A stretch of DNA of 64,000 nt from JACMRP01 sp047302465 (GTDB lineage: Bacteria; Bdellovibrionota; Bdellovibrionia; Bdellovibrionales; Bdellovibrionaceae), in contig NZ_CP178621.1 of NCBI RefSeq assembly GCF_047302465.1, forward strand, positions 1,178,001 to 1,242,000. The letters run 5' to 3'. Shown one piece after another: positions 48,476 to 57,228 of the stretch (its first letter is position 1; every line of letters begins with the position of its first letter). A program made the translations under genes and the position numbers. The notes beneath the pieces were generated by a model, which had not been told where the DNA came from, did not search any database, and worked only from the letters and a program-made list of their open reading frames with translations.

Positions 48476-49826
48476 AATCCACTCCTTGACCTCTGTGAGG
48501 CAAAATCACGGTGTCATTTTCCATAATCACTTCGCCAGCGATAATCGTGTGGGTTGGCCAGCCTTGAACTTTCATGCCATCAAACGGAGTCCATCCGCAG
48601 CGACTTGCAATCCAACTATTTTCAATCGTGCGCTGCTTTTTCATGTCGACCACTGTGAAATCAGCGTCGTAGCCAACTTCAATGCGGCCTTTATTTTTCA
48701 CTCCGAAAATACGGCGTGGATTTTCCGTCACCAGTTGCGTGAAGTGCGTCAGTGACAAGCGTCCGTTGTTTACGTGATTGAGCATAATTGGCACCAGCGT
48801 TTGTACTCCGGGCATTCCCGAAGGACTTTGCGGGTACGGACGATCTTTTTCTTCGCGTGTGTGTGGCGCATGATCAGAACCAATCACATCCACAGTGCCG
48901 TCTAAAAGTGCTTTCCAAATGCGGTCCATATGGCGCTTTTCACGAATCGGTGGATTTTGCTGAGCATAGTTTTTCAAACGATCATAACAATCCGGAGCAA
49001 ACAGAGTCAGATGCTGAGGCAGAACTTCGACGGTGATATCATCCATTGCAACTTGAGCTTTTTGCTCTTGCAAAAAGTCCATTTCGTCGCCAGTCGAGAC
49101 ATGGAGTACGTGAACCTTGCGACCGGTTTTGCGAGCAAGAGCAATCAAACGTTTTGTAGAAATCAGTGCGGACTCGGCGTCCCTCCATACGGGATGCATA
49201 TGAACATCCTGAGAGTCCGTGGCGATATGGCGACGCTCGCGCATACGGGCTTCGTCTTCCGAGTGAACGATCACGCGACGATGACCTGATCGCAGAATGG
49301 TTTCTAAAGTTTCATCTTTATCGACTAAAAGATTTCCCGTAGAGCTTCCCATAAAAATTTTGACACCAGAGCAGTGGGGGAGAAGTTCTAGTTTTTTTAA
49401 TTCAGAAGCATTTTCTGCAGCCGCACCCATATAAAAAGCATAGTTGGCATGACAGCGGTTTTGCGCGCGATGAAGTTTGTCCTCAAAGGCCTCTTGAGTC
49501 GTCGTTGAAGGCGCCGTGTTTGGCATTTCAAAAATCGTCGTAACACCGCCTAAAACAGCAGAGCGAGTTCCTGTTTCCAAGTCCTCTTTGTGAGTAAGTC
49601 CCGGCTCGCGGAAGTGAACTTGAGAATCGATAACTCCCGGAAGCAGATGTAGCCCCTTAAGGTCCAGAATTTTGTTCGCACTTTCTTTGAGATCAGCGCC
49701 GATTTTAGCAATGCGTTTGTCTCTGATCGCAACATCGATTCCAGCTTCGATCAGTCCCGGACCTGACGGGTTCGGCACAAGGGTCGTGGCATTCTTAAGA
49801 ATTAAATCAAATGGAGTTTGTGGCAT
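48462..49826 (-). CDS. pyrC: Dihydroorotase
   Basis: 454 residues from ATG 49826. Amidohydrolase barrel: GVIDSQVHFREPGLTHKEDLETGTRSAVLGGVTT with the first metal-binding His of the usual HxH replaced by Gln (QVH), a variant known in one dihydroorotase group; lysine ligand region GVKIFMGSSTGNLL; later metal ligands VIVHSEDE, HVLHVSTGDE and catalytic Asp in GSDHAPHT. Third step of pyrimidine synthesis. The closest alternative is a related hydantoinase/allantoinase, but the motif set favours dihydroorotase. Confidence 0.88.
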   Translation of the reverse strand: MPQTPFDLILKNATTLVPNPSGPGLIEAGIDVAIRDKRIAKIGADLKESANKILDLKGLHLLPGVIDSQVHFREPGLTHKEDLETGTRSAVLGGVTTIFEMPNTAPSTTTQEAFEDKLHRAQNRCHANYAFYMGAAAENASELKKLELLPHCSGVKIFMGSSTGNLLVDKDETLETILRSGHRRVIVHSEDEARMRERRHIATDSQDVHMHPVWRDAESALISTKRLIALARKTGRKVHVLHVSTGDEMDFLQEQKAQVAMDDITVEVLPQHLTLFAPDCYDRLKNYAQQNPPIREKRHMDRIWKALLDGTVDVIGSDHAPHTREEKDRPYPQSPSGMPGVQTLVPIMLNHVNNGRLSLTHFTQLVTENPRRIFGVKNKGRIEVGYDADFTVVDMKKQRTIENSWIASRCGWTPFDGMKVQGWPTHTIIAGEVIMENDTVILPHRGQGVDFETR

Positions 49827-49939
49827 AAGATCCCCGCTTTGTCCCCACACGCTAGCATGTGAACCCTCCTTTGGTCCAGACCCGGTTTTTATAAGCTTTC
49901 TTGACCTTATGAGCAAAGAAACTGAGAATTATTCTAAGC

Positions 49940-50794
49940 ATGGAAAAATTTTTGGCATTTTGGAGTCATCATAACGCGACCATCATAGAAACTTTGGTGG
50001 CCTTGATCCTTTTGTCGGCGCTTTACTTGGCGTATCGTACGTTCTTTGGCAACAAAGGCGGCGTAGATACGTTTGACACTTCAGGCGCTGGTGCAGGTGC
50101 TAACACCGCACACATCGAAAAAACATTGCAGAAAATCTTGGATCAACAATCCACATTGAAAGCTTCTGGTGCTTCAGCTGGTGGTGATGGTGCTCCAACG
50201 GAATTATTGCAAGAGCTTGGAACTTTGAAGGCAGCGCTTGAAGAAAAAGAAAAACAAATCGTAGTTCTTCAAGAAAAAGCCGCTCAGGCAGCCACGGCTG
50301 CAAAAGCGGGCACTGGTGGTCCAAGTGCAGAAGCAATTGCAGCAGCAGCTTCTGCCGCAGCGGGCTTGGCTGAAAAAGAACGCGCAGATTACGAAGCGCG
50401 TATTAAAGAATTAGAAGCTCGTTTGGCAGAGTATGAAATCATCAGCGAAGACATCGCGGATCTTTCATTCTTTAAAGAAGAAAATGCCCGCTTAACAAAA
50501 GAGCTTGAAGAAGCTCGCGCAGGTGGCGGCGGTGGAGCTCCTTCGAGTGCTCCAGCAGCACCAGCAGCTCCGGCGGCGGCGCCAGCTTCTGAACCTGCAC
50601 CGGCTGCGGCGGCAGCGCCAGCGCCAAATATTCCTGAGCCTTCTGCAGAAGCTGCAAATGCGATTGATGACTCTTTGATGGCAGAATTCGCAAAAGCGGT
50701 TGAGGGACAAAAATCTGGCACCTTAGAAGAAGCTCCTAAAACTGACGACAGTAAGCTCCTCGAAGAATTTGAAAACTTCAACAAGAAGAGTTGA
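49940..50794 (+). CDS. Membrane-anchored coiled-coil protein with Ala/Pro-rich linker
   Basis: 284 residues. One N-terminal transmembrane helix (ATIIETLVALILLSALYLAYRTFF), then Gly-rich sequence, a coiled coil (about residues 85-120 and 150-195), an Ala/Pro linker (about 200-230) and an acidic C-terminal motif (DDSLMAEFAKAVE, DDSKLLEEFENFN). No known family. The two DDS-xLLxEF repeats at the end look like short docking peptides. Followed immediately by the HEAT-repeat gene. Confidence 0.75.
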   Translation: MEKFLAFWSHHNATIIETLVALILLSALYLAYRTFFGNKGGVDTFDTSGAGAGANTAHIEKTLQKILDQQSTLKASGASAGGDGAPTELLQELGTLKAALEEKEKQIVVLQEKAAQAATAAKAGTGGPSAEAIAAAASAAAGLAEKERADYEARIKELEARLAEYEIISEDIADLSFFKEENARLTKELEEARAGGGGGAPSSAPAAPAAPAAAPASEPAPAAAAAPAPNIPEPSAEAANAIDDSLMAEFAKAVEGQKSGTLEEAPKTDDSKLLEEFENFNKKS

Positions 50795-50795
50795 T

Positions 50796-51533
50796 ATGAA
50801 ACAAATCCTTTTTAAAGCAGCCGTTTTGGCTTTGATCCCCAGTGCTGCGACTTTCGCAGCCATTCCTGCAGGAAAACCAAATCTTCGCCCGAAGGTGATG
50901 GAGATTTTGAATCTTCCACCTGAAAATCGCAGCCAAGCGGTTTTGACGACGACCGAAGATATGTACAAAGAATTTATCAGTGTTGCTTTCGCAGAAGATC
51001 AAAGCATGCGCCTTCGCTGGAGAGCTTTGATGTTGGCAGCTGAAGGCCGTCGCGAGAAAGCGACGCCAGATTTGCTGAAAGCAGGAGCTCATAAGCAATG
51101 GTTCATGCGTAATGCCGCTTTGGTGGCTTTAGCAGAAGTGAATCAGGGCGAAGCTCAGAAACTTGCAAAGAAGTTACTCAAAGACAAAGCTTTAGTGGTT
51201 CGTTCTGCGGCTGTAGATGTTTTGCAAAAAAATCCGCGCCCTGAAGTGCGTGACCTTCTTTGGGAAGAAATGAATCAAAAATACAACTATCGCAATAAAG
51301 AGAGCCTTTGGATCCGCGCTCAAATCGTGGATGCGATGGCTCAGACCCCTGCGGATCACGAGTTGAAGATCTTCAATAGACTTTTAAATGATAAAGATAC
51401 CCGTGTCCAAGCCGCAGCCGTTGGTGGAATGGAAAAGCTCACAGGCGTAAAGTTGGGCGACAACAATTCGACTCGCGAGAAATTGGTGTTGTTGTGGAAA
51501 GATTACGCTCGTAAAGAAAAGTTAGCTTTATAA
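50796..51533 (+). CDS. Exported HEAT-repeat protein
   Basis: 245 residues from ATG 50796 (AAGAAGAG upstream). Signal peptide (MKQILFKAAVLALIPSAATFA), then helical hairpins typical of HEAT repeats: WRALMLAAEGRREKATPDLLKAG, WFMRNAALVALAEVNQGEAQKLAKKLLKDKALVVRSAAVDVLQK, TRVQAAAVGGMEKLTG. Protein-protein scaffold in the periplasm is likely. Overlaps the phosphopantetheinyl transferase gene convergently by 31 nt. Confidence 0.85.
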   Translation: MKQILFKAAVLALIPSAATFAAIPAGKPNLRPKVMEILNLPPENRSQAVLTTTEDMYKEFISVAFAEDQSMRLRWRALMLAAEGRREKATPDLLKAGAHKQWFMRNAALVALAEVNQGEAQKLAKKLLKDKALVVRSAAVDVLQKNPRPEVRDLLWEEMNQKYNYRNKESLWIRAQIVDAMAQTPADHELKIFNRLLNDKDTRVQAAAVGGMEKLTGVKLGDNNSTREKLVLLWKDYARKEKLAL

Positions 51534-52111
51534 TTCGCATGTTCTGGGTGCACTGCCCAGACAACATGCCCTCGAAAGTTTGCGGGGGCCTTGAACTCCG
51601 CAAACTCCAAATGATCCCAATGATAATTCAAAGCCATCGAGTACTCTTTTTTCTCTAGCAAGTGAATCTTGCCAGTTGAAGAGTCGATTTCAATCTTGTT
51701 CATAGGGTATTGAAATCCCAGGCCAATACATTTCATCGCAGCTTCTTTAATTGTCCAAAAATAGTAAAAGCTCTGTGCGTCCTTCTGAGTAATTTTTTGC
51801 AGTTCTTGAGGCGCGCAGATGCGTTTGAAAAGATTTTCGTTAAAAGGACTCACGTGTTGAATATCGATGCCGACGTTGAAGATCCGAGAACAAGCCACGG
51901 CAACTGCAGTGTCAGAGTGACTCAGGCTAAAAGAAAGATCGGGATGGTTTCTAAGGACGGGACGACCTGAGGGCAAATGTTCAAGCGCGAGAGATTCAAT
52001 GGTAGCACCTAAAAACTGCGCCAAACATTGCACTAGAAAGTCTCTGGCTTCTTTGCGGAACGATTGGGGATCGTCTAGATCCATGAGGCTTTTTTGGTAG
52101 ACTTGAATCAT
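51503..52111 (-). CDS. Sfp/AcpS-type 4'-phosphopantetheinyl transferase
   Basis: 202 residues. Converts apo carrier proteins to holo form using CoA. Mg and catalytic motifs are GIDIQHV (about residue 78) and WTIKEAAMKCIGLGF (about residue 118), with FSLSHSD upstream. Sequence length and motif order fit the Sfp-like group used by PKS and NRPS enzymes. Divergent from the ligase and close to the hybrid synthase, which has two carrier domains to activate. Confidence 0.93.
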   Translation of the reverse strand: MIQVYQKSLMDLDDPQSFRKEARDFLVQCLAQFLGATIESLALEHLPSGRPVLRNHPDLSFSLSHSDTAVAVACSRIFNVGIDIQHVSPFNENLFKRICAPQELQKITQKDAQSFYYFWTIKEAAMKCIGLGFQYPMNKIEIDSSTGKIHLLEKKEYSMALNYHWDHLEFAEFKAPANFRGHVVWAVHPEHANYKANFSLRA

Positions 52112-52159
52112 AGTCTGATCTTAGCGGGGTTCCCGAAGATAGCAAGACTTTCATCGCTA

Positions 52160-52188
52160 TTGTAAGTCTCGATTCATCTGCGTAAAAT
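52160..52188 (+). promoter_or_regulatory. Promoter of the ligase/lactonase operon
   Basis: TTGTAA (52160-52165), 17-nt spacer, TAAAAT (52183-52188), then AAGGA 4 nt before the ATG at 52198. Start of transcription would be close to the ribosome site, giving a very short leader. Confidence 0.5.
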
Positions 52189-52197
52189 AAGGACTCC

Positions 52198-53859
52198 ATG
52201 CAAAAATTAGAGATTCCGAGCATTCAAGAGTTTTTAGAGAAAAGCTGTCGCAAGTTTGGCAACAGAGCGCAGTTTTCTGTGCTCGAATTGGATTCTGCGG
52301 GGCGCGCCAATATTAACTCTATTACGGGGTTAGATTTTTTAGCAAAAGTAAACGATCTTAGAAGACGCCAAGCCGTTGCAGGGATTGGCGCTGACTCTCG
52401 TGTAGCGATGCTTGGAGAAAGTTCCGTTGATTGGATTGCCAATTTCTTTGCAGCCCTTTCTGTGGGTAGTACGATTTGCTCGATAGATATTAAATGGACT
52501 CCCCACGAGATCGACACAGTCTTGTCTCACTACCAGGGAAGCCACTTGATTGTCAGTGATGCATGGTGGGAAAAGGCTTTGCAGTTTATAGCTGTGAAAG
52601 ATCACCAGGTGAAACTCATTCGCTTATCGGACTTTGCGAAATTTTCAGAAAGCATTTTGGAAGAGATTCCTGCCAGATCTGATAGAATGTCGGATCTAGT
52701 TTTGTATACTTCAGGATCAACGGGTTCACCTAAAGGCGTTGTGCTTCCGATATCAGCGGTTTTGTATGAGGCTGGAATTTTAGCTTATTCTTTCGAACCT
52801 CCTCCAGAAGAGCTTCGTGTGCTATTTTCGTTGCTGCCCTTAAATCACGTTTATGGTCTTTCTTCGGGGCTTTTCGTGACAATGGAGGGTGGTTACGAAC
52901 TTTGTCTTTCACAAAGTGTTAATCCTCAACACATTCAGCAGATTTTACGAGAGCGTAAAGTGCGGCGCTTTTTCACCATTCCGTTATTTTTGAATTTGAT
53001 CAAAAATTCGGTCGAAGCCAAAGTGCAGAATCAGCCGCTGATGAAGCGTTTGATTTTCCGTTTAGCAATGGCCTTGAATCAACGTTTGAAATCTGAACGT
53101 ATCGCTAAAGTATTTTTTAAACCGATTCGCGAAGCTCTCAGTGATACCTTGGAGTTCTTTGTTTCAGGCGGAGCTCCGTTGGATGTCAAAACAGCCCGCT
53201 TTTTTAGTGCGGTCGGTTGGCCGGTTTATAACGGCTATGGCTTGACCGAAACGGGTCCTGTGATTGCCGTCAACACGGCCGATTATCACCGTGACGGGAG
53301 CGTCGGAAAACCGCTTGCGGGTGTCGATGTAAAAATTGTTGCGACCGGGGACAACGAAAATCCCAACGTCGGAGAAATCTGGGTTAAAGGACCGAATGTA
53401 TTTACTGAATATTATCGTGAACCTGTTTTAACTTCCGAAGCAAAAAACGCTCAAGGGTGGTTTAGGACGGGGGACTTGGGAACTTTGGATAGCGATGGCT
53501 ACTTGAGTATTGTCGGACGTCGCAAGAGTTTGATTGTGCTTTCAAGTGGCAAAAAAGTGCAGCCCGAAGAAGTGGAAGAGATTCTAGAGCAGAATCCGCA
53601 ACTCAAAGCCTCTTGTCTTACGCTTGTGAAAAAACAAGGGACAGAAATTCTTGTCGCTATCATTGAGCTTCGTGATGAAGTTTGGGATGCTGAGCGCGTG
53701 CAAGGGATTACGGCAGATCTAAAAAAACGTTGCGAAGTTTTGGCGCCTTATAAGCGTCCTCAGGAAATTCGTCTTCGTAAGACACCGTTTCAAATGACCA
53801 GCAGCCAAAAAGTAAAACGTCATGTGGTTCAGTATGAAATCGACAAGGGACTTCTCTAA
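52198..53859 (+). CDS. AMP-forming acyl ligase (fatty acyl-AMP/CoA ligase)
   Basis: 553 residues, ANL superfamily. ATP-binding VLYTSGSTGSPKGV (about residue 175), YNGYGLTETGPV, WFRTGDLGTLDSDGYLSIVGRRKSLIVLSSGKKVQPEEVE, and a C-terminal catalytic lysine in SSQKVKR. Long-chain acyl ligase pattern; no carrier domain. It probably activates a fatty acid and loads it on the first ACP of the hybrid synthase or on CoA. Co-transcribed with the lactonase-like gene, whose ATG directly follows the stop. Divergent from the phosphopantetheinyl transferase. Confidence 0.9.
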   Translation: MQKLEIPSIQEFLEKSCRKFGNRAQFSVLELDSAGRANINSITGLDFLAKVNDLRRRQAVAGIGADSRVAMLGESSVDWIANFFAALSVGSTICSIDIKWTPHEIDTVLSHYQGSHLIVSDAWWEKALQFIAVKDHQVKLIRLSDFAKFSESILEEIPARSDRMSDLVLYTSGSTGSPKGVVLPISAVLYEAGILAYSFEPPPEELRVLFSLLPLNHVYGLSSGLFVTMEGGYELCLSQSVNPQHIQQILRERKVRRFFTIPLFLNLIKNSVEAKVQNQPLMKRLIFRLAMALNQRLKSERIAKVFFKPIREALSDTLEFFVSGGAPLDVKTARFFSAVGWPVYNGYGLTETGPVIAVNTADYHRDGSVGKPLAGVDVKIVATGDNENPNVGEIWVKGPNVFTEYYREPVLTSEAKNAQGWFRTGDLGTLDSDGYLSIVGRRKSLIVLSSGKKVQPEEVEEILEQNPQLKASCLTLVKKQGTEILVAIIELRDEVWDAERVQGITADLKKRCEVLAPYKRPQEIRLRKTPFQMTSSQKVKRHVVQYEIDKGLL

Positions 53860-54885
53860 ATGAAAAGAAATACGAAGCTGATCATTCTTGGGGCCGTTGG
53901 TCTGACCTTAGCCTTTTACGTCCAAAAACTTTTGCAAGATGCCGGGGCCTTTCGACAAATTACACCCGTAGCTTACGGCCAATGTCAGAAGGTAGGGAAT
54001 CTATTAGGTCCCGAAGATTTCGCGCTTTTGCAGAACGGAAAAGTCATTATCAGTGCCGAGCCTCGCGATGGCGGTGAGGGCGATCTGCATGTTTATGATC
54101 CGGTTCAGCGTGTAGTCACAAAACTTAAACCCGAGCCAGAATTGGAATTTGATTTTCGTCCTCATGGCATCGATGTTTTTGAAACTGCCGAGCGCACTCT
54201 CGTGTATGCCGTCAACCACCGCACCGATTTTGAGACTACTGTAGAGGTTTTTGAATATCGTGGAGATAAGTTACTCTTTTTGAAAACCTTAATTGATCCA
54301 TTCTTTCAATCTGGCAACGATATAGCCGTGTTGAGTGAAGATCGTTTCTATCTCACCAGTGACTTTGGGACTCCTCGCAAGCCTGTTCAGAAGGTGACTC
54401 AATATCTTCGCCATGCGACGGGTTATGTGTCGTTTTTTGATGGCAAGAAAGCTGATTTAGTTATTCCTAGTGTTTTTTATGCTAACGGCCTTACGCTGAA
54501 TACGGCAAAAACAACTCTGTTTGTGGCTGGTATGCTTGAGAAGACAGTCCGTGTTTACGATATCAGCTCTGGAAAACCCCAATACGTTAAAACCCTTCAT
54601 GTCGACGGGGGACCTGATAATATTCGCTGGGCTCACGAGAAGCTTTTTGTAGCGGCACACCCGAAACTCTTAACGCTGAAACAAGAAAGCGAAGATCGCG
54701 CGATCAAAGCGCCGTCGCAGATTATCGAATACTCTGATCTCAATGCGAAAGAATCAAAAAGTATCATTCTGTATGCGAATCAAGGGGATGAGATATCCAG
54801 TGCGAGTATTGCGATGCCGTTAGAAGAAAATCGTCTGCTCATCGGCAGTGTCTTTGACAATCAAATTTTAGATTGCAAAAAATAA
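53860..54885 (+). CDS. SMP-30/paraoxonase-like beta-propeller protein
   Basis: 341 residues. One N-terminal hydrophobic helix (LIILGAVGLTLAFYV) probably anchors it in the membrane. The rest is a six-bladed propeller pattern: GPEDFALLQNGKVIISAEP, RPHGIDVFE, QSGNDIAVLSEDRFYLTSDFG, VFYANGLTLNTAKTTLFVAGM and GGPDNIRWAHEKLFVAAHP. The Asn/Asp and His calcium and catalytic pattern (HGID, NDIA, NGL, DNIR) fits arylesterase/lactonase family. May hydrolyse a lactone or ester made by the cluster, or protect the host. Confidence 0.82.
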   Translation: MKRNTKLIILGAVGLTLAFYVQKLLQDAGAFRQITPVAYGQCQKVGNLLGPEDFALLQNGKVIISAEPRDGGEGDLHVYDPVQRVVTKLKPEPELEFDFRPHGIDVFETAERTLVYAVNHRTDFETTVEVFEYRGDKLLFLKTLIDPFFQSGNDIAVLSEDRFYLTSDFGTPRKPVQKVTQYLRHATGYVSFFDGKKADLVIPSVFYANGLTLNTAKTTLFVAGMLEKTVRVYDISSGKPQYVKTLHVDGGPDNIRWAHEKLFVAAHPKLLTLKQESEDRAIKAPSQIIEYSDLNAKESKSIILYANQGDEISSASIAMPLEENRLLIGSVFDNQILDCKK

Positions 54886-54913
54886 CTCAAAATTCTGTTT
54901 GTCTGTGATCATT

Positions 54914-54932
54914 TAGCGCATCATGTGCGCTA
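54914..54932. terminator. Hairpin between convergent genes, spanning a stop codon
   Basis: TAGCGCA (54914-54920) pairs with TGCGCTA (54926-54932); the last three bases are the stop codon of the minus-strand gene. No T-run. Confidence 0.45.
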
Positions 54933-55472
54933 GTGGATCATTGGCAGCGCTTTTTTTAGGTCGATATTCTTCTGCTCAAGAAATCCTTCGATGTCGGCAA
55001 CAAAGCTCTTATAAGTATTGTGGTTGAAGGATTTAGGAGCTGGGACGCCATTATAGACTTCAGGTTTTGCCAAGAATCTTAAGGCAGAATTGAGTTGGAA
55101 AATTCTCAACCCGGTCTGTACGTCAAATTGGTATTTGGTTTTTAGATCCTCTGCCAATTTATAAATAAAACGATCACGAATCGGCACCACTGATGCCGTG
55201 GCTAATTCGTGAATGGCCACTTCGCAGGATTTTGGATTATTAGTTTGCACGCAAGCTTTGCCAGCCACCGAAGATCTTGATTTAGAAACTTGGGATTGGC
55301 TTTGGGGGATCCAAACTTGGATATCAGTTGCCAATTGCTTCATAGTTTTATGAAACAAAATAAAGGCTTCCTGACCAGTGAGATCATCGCGGTATTCAGA
55401 GGCCCGAGCACCCTGAACGGATAATAAAAGGACTAACATCAAGAGTGATTTCATAGAGGTGTTCAAAATCAT
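54930..55472 (-). CDS. Secreted protein of unknown function, in the biosynthetic operon
   Basis: 180 residues from ATG 55472, one base after the halogenase stop, or from an internal ATG at 55454. Signal peptide (MKSLLMLVLLLSVQGARA). Helical mature part with two Cys (KACVQTN, KSCEVAI). A HELATASVV stretch is not a metalloprotease motif. No family recognised. Being directly behind the halogenase, it is likely translated from the same message. Confidence 0.75.
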   Translation of the reverse strand: MILNTSMKSLLMLVLLLSVQGARASEYRDDLTGQEAFILFHKTMKQLATDIQVWIPQSQSQVSKSRSSVAGKACVQTNNPKSCEVAIHELATASVVPIRDRFIYKLAEDLKTKYQFDVQTGLRIFQLNSALRFLAKPEVYNGVPAPKSFNHNTYKSFVADIEGFLEQKNIDLKKALPMIH

Positions 55473-57068
55473 CTAGGCTTCCGTCTCTACGATCCATGTA
55501 TCTGGATCGTCAAAAAGCTGTTCGAGCAAACCTTTCGAGAACAAGTAGTCTTCCTTAAAGAGCTCATGCAGTGTTAATGCATTTTTTGTCAGCTCTTGAT
55601 AAGAATACGTGCGGCTTAGGTACTCTTCCTTAGGCATTCTAGGTTTTACAGGCTTTGCCACCTTCTGACCGTACAAGAGGGTGTCGTAGCTATTGCTGTT
55701 GAATACTAGTGATTCCAAAGCTGTGTACGGAGAATTTGTACCAAGGTTGCTAGAAGAGAGTGGTTGGCGCTGATTGAAAAGATCGACAATCAGTTGCGCA
55801 TCTCCGATGTTGGTATTTTCGCGGCACCATTGCCAGTACGGCGTATCCAGTTGCTTATTGTATTTGTAGTGAATACCGAGGAACCAACGGAAGGTATCCC
55901 AAGTAACAGCGATTTCTTGATTGAGCGCCGCAATGGAAGCGCGATCTTGATGATTGTTTGGCATTAAACGACACAAAGTCATAATGCTGTGGACGGCCGT
56001 TTGAATAGCAGTCGACTCTAAAGGCTCGACGAAACCGTAAGCATTGCCAAGACCAAATACGTTTTTATTCCAAGCTTGTTTGTGACGGCCCGAACGGAAT
56101 TCCACCATTTTGTATTTTTCAATAGGGCCAAATTTCGCACGGACTTCTTTTAGTGCCGTTTCTTCGTCGCAGTAAAGCGTCGAATGAACATATCCGTGAT
56201 GGTTTTCTTTACGCATCGGAATTGTCCAGCACCAGCCATTGTTCATTGTTGTACAACGAGTGAAAGGTCCAATCACATCGTTGTTAGGAGTATCAAATGT
56301 CAGTGCGCGATTGTTGATCAAAGTAGAGTTAAACGGCACAAACTCGGTTTTAAGCGCTTGCTCTAGAACGCGTGAACGGAAGCCTGAACAATCGATATAA
56401 AGATCAAAAGAAAGCTTTTGACCGTTGTCTGTTTCAAGAGACGAAACGAATTCATTTTCGTCCTGATTTACCTTCACAACTTCCGCGTCAATGATTGGGA
56501 TCTGACGTTGTTTCAGAGTCTTATTCAAAAAACGGATCAGATTCTTATTATCAATATGGTAAGAAAACGGAATACTTTGCAGCAATGAAATGAGCGAACC
56601 ATCTTTGTTACGCAAAACTGGAATTTTGTTGTGGTCCATCAGTACAGATGACCAGTTGGCGTTATTGATTGAGTCTTCGTAGTAGTAGGACTCCTGATGA
56701 TGGCCCGCAAAGAAATTAAAATTAAAATGGTAGTCCCCAGGGCAGCCCCAATCGAACTTAATTCCAAGCTTTAGCGTTGGTTCGACCTCACGGAAGAAAG
56801 TCGTTGGGTCAATTCCCAGCGTGCGATGCAAAAACGGTACGATCTCTGTCGTCGTAGATTCGCCGACTCCAATGACCGGAATTTTGCTGGATTCGATAAC
56901 AGAAGTTTTGATGTGAGGATGGAGCTTAGTCAGCGCCAACGCAGCTAAATAGCCTGCTGTTCCGCCACCCAAGATGCCGATGGTTTTGATTTCCGTCGTC
57001 GGGAACTTTGAAAATTCAGTGTAACTTAGATCAAACGCATTTTCGATATGGTCAGTAATGGAAGCCAT
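55473..57068 (-). CDS. Flavin-dependent tryptophan-type halogenase
   Basis: 531 residues from ATG 57068 (GAGGG 8 nt upstream). FAD site GILGGGTAGYLAALAL starts at residue 31, GVGEST at 68, lysine in TLKLGIKF at residue 100 in the position of the catalytic Lys of PrnA, and WCWTIP at 279-284 (the WxWxIP signature). FVEPLESTAI carries the expected conserved Glu. It chlorinates or brominates an aromatic or carrier-bound substrate with FADH2 from a reductase not seen here. A 30-residue N-terminal extension precedes the FAD motif. An earlier in-frame ATG at 57104 lacks a ribosome site. Confidence 0.93.
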   Translation of the reverse strand: MASITDHIENAFDLSYTEFSKFPTTEIKTIGILGGGTAGYLAALALTKLHPHIKTSVIESSKIPVIGVGESTTTEIVPFLHRTLGIDPTTFFREVEPTLKLGIKFDWGCPGDYHFNFNFFAGHHQESYYYEDSINNANWSSVLMDHNKIPVLRNKDGSLISLLQSIPFSYHIDNKNLIRFLNKTLKQRQIPIIDAEVVKVNQDENEFVSSLETDNGQKLSFDLYIDCSGFRSRVLEQALKTEFVPFNSTLINNRALTFDTPNNDVIGPFTRCTTMNNGWCWTIPMRKENHHGYVHSTLYCDEETALKEVRAKFGPIEKYKMVEFRSGRHKQAWNKNVFGLGNAYGFVEPLESTAIQTAVHSIMTLCRLMPNNHQDRASIAALNQEIAVTWDTFRWFLGIHYKYNKQLDTPYWQWCRENTNIGDAQLIVDLFNQRQPLSSSNLGTNSPYTALESLVFNSNSYDTLLYGQKVAKPVKPRMPKEEYLSRTYSYQELTKNALTLHELFKEDYLFSKGLLEQLFDDPDTWIVETEA

Positions 57069-57108
57069 CGGAATCCCTCGTAATTTGAGGTCCCATAAAA
57101 GCATTTTT

Positions 57109-57171
57109 TCAGCTCTTTTTCAAACGGGCATTGAGCAGAGCTTGCGCTTTGGAAAATTCTCCTACGGACAT
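57109..57171 (-). CDS. Possible 20-codon leader or remnant frame before the halogenase
   Basis: ATG 57171 to TGA 57109 encodes MSVGEFSKAQALLNARLKKS. No clear ribosome site. The KAQALLNARLKK stretch resembles linkers found next to condensation domains in NRPSs, so it might be a fossil or a docking peptide. It lies in the 160-nt gap between the synthase stop and the halogenase start, whose ATG at 57104 follows 4 nt later. Confidence 0.25.
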   Translation of the reverse strand: MSVGEFSKAQALLNARLKKS

Positions 57172-57228
57172 TATTTGTGGGAGGCATGATAGGGCTAATT
57201 ACTATGTATTTTTAACACGAAGCGCATT

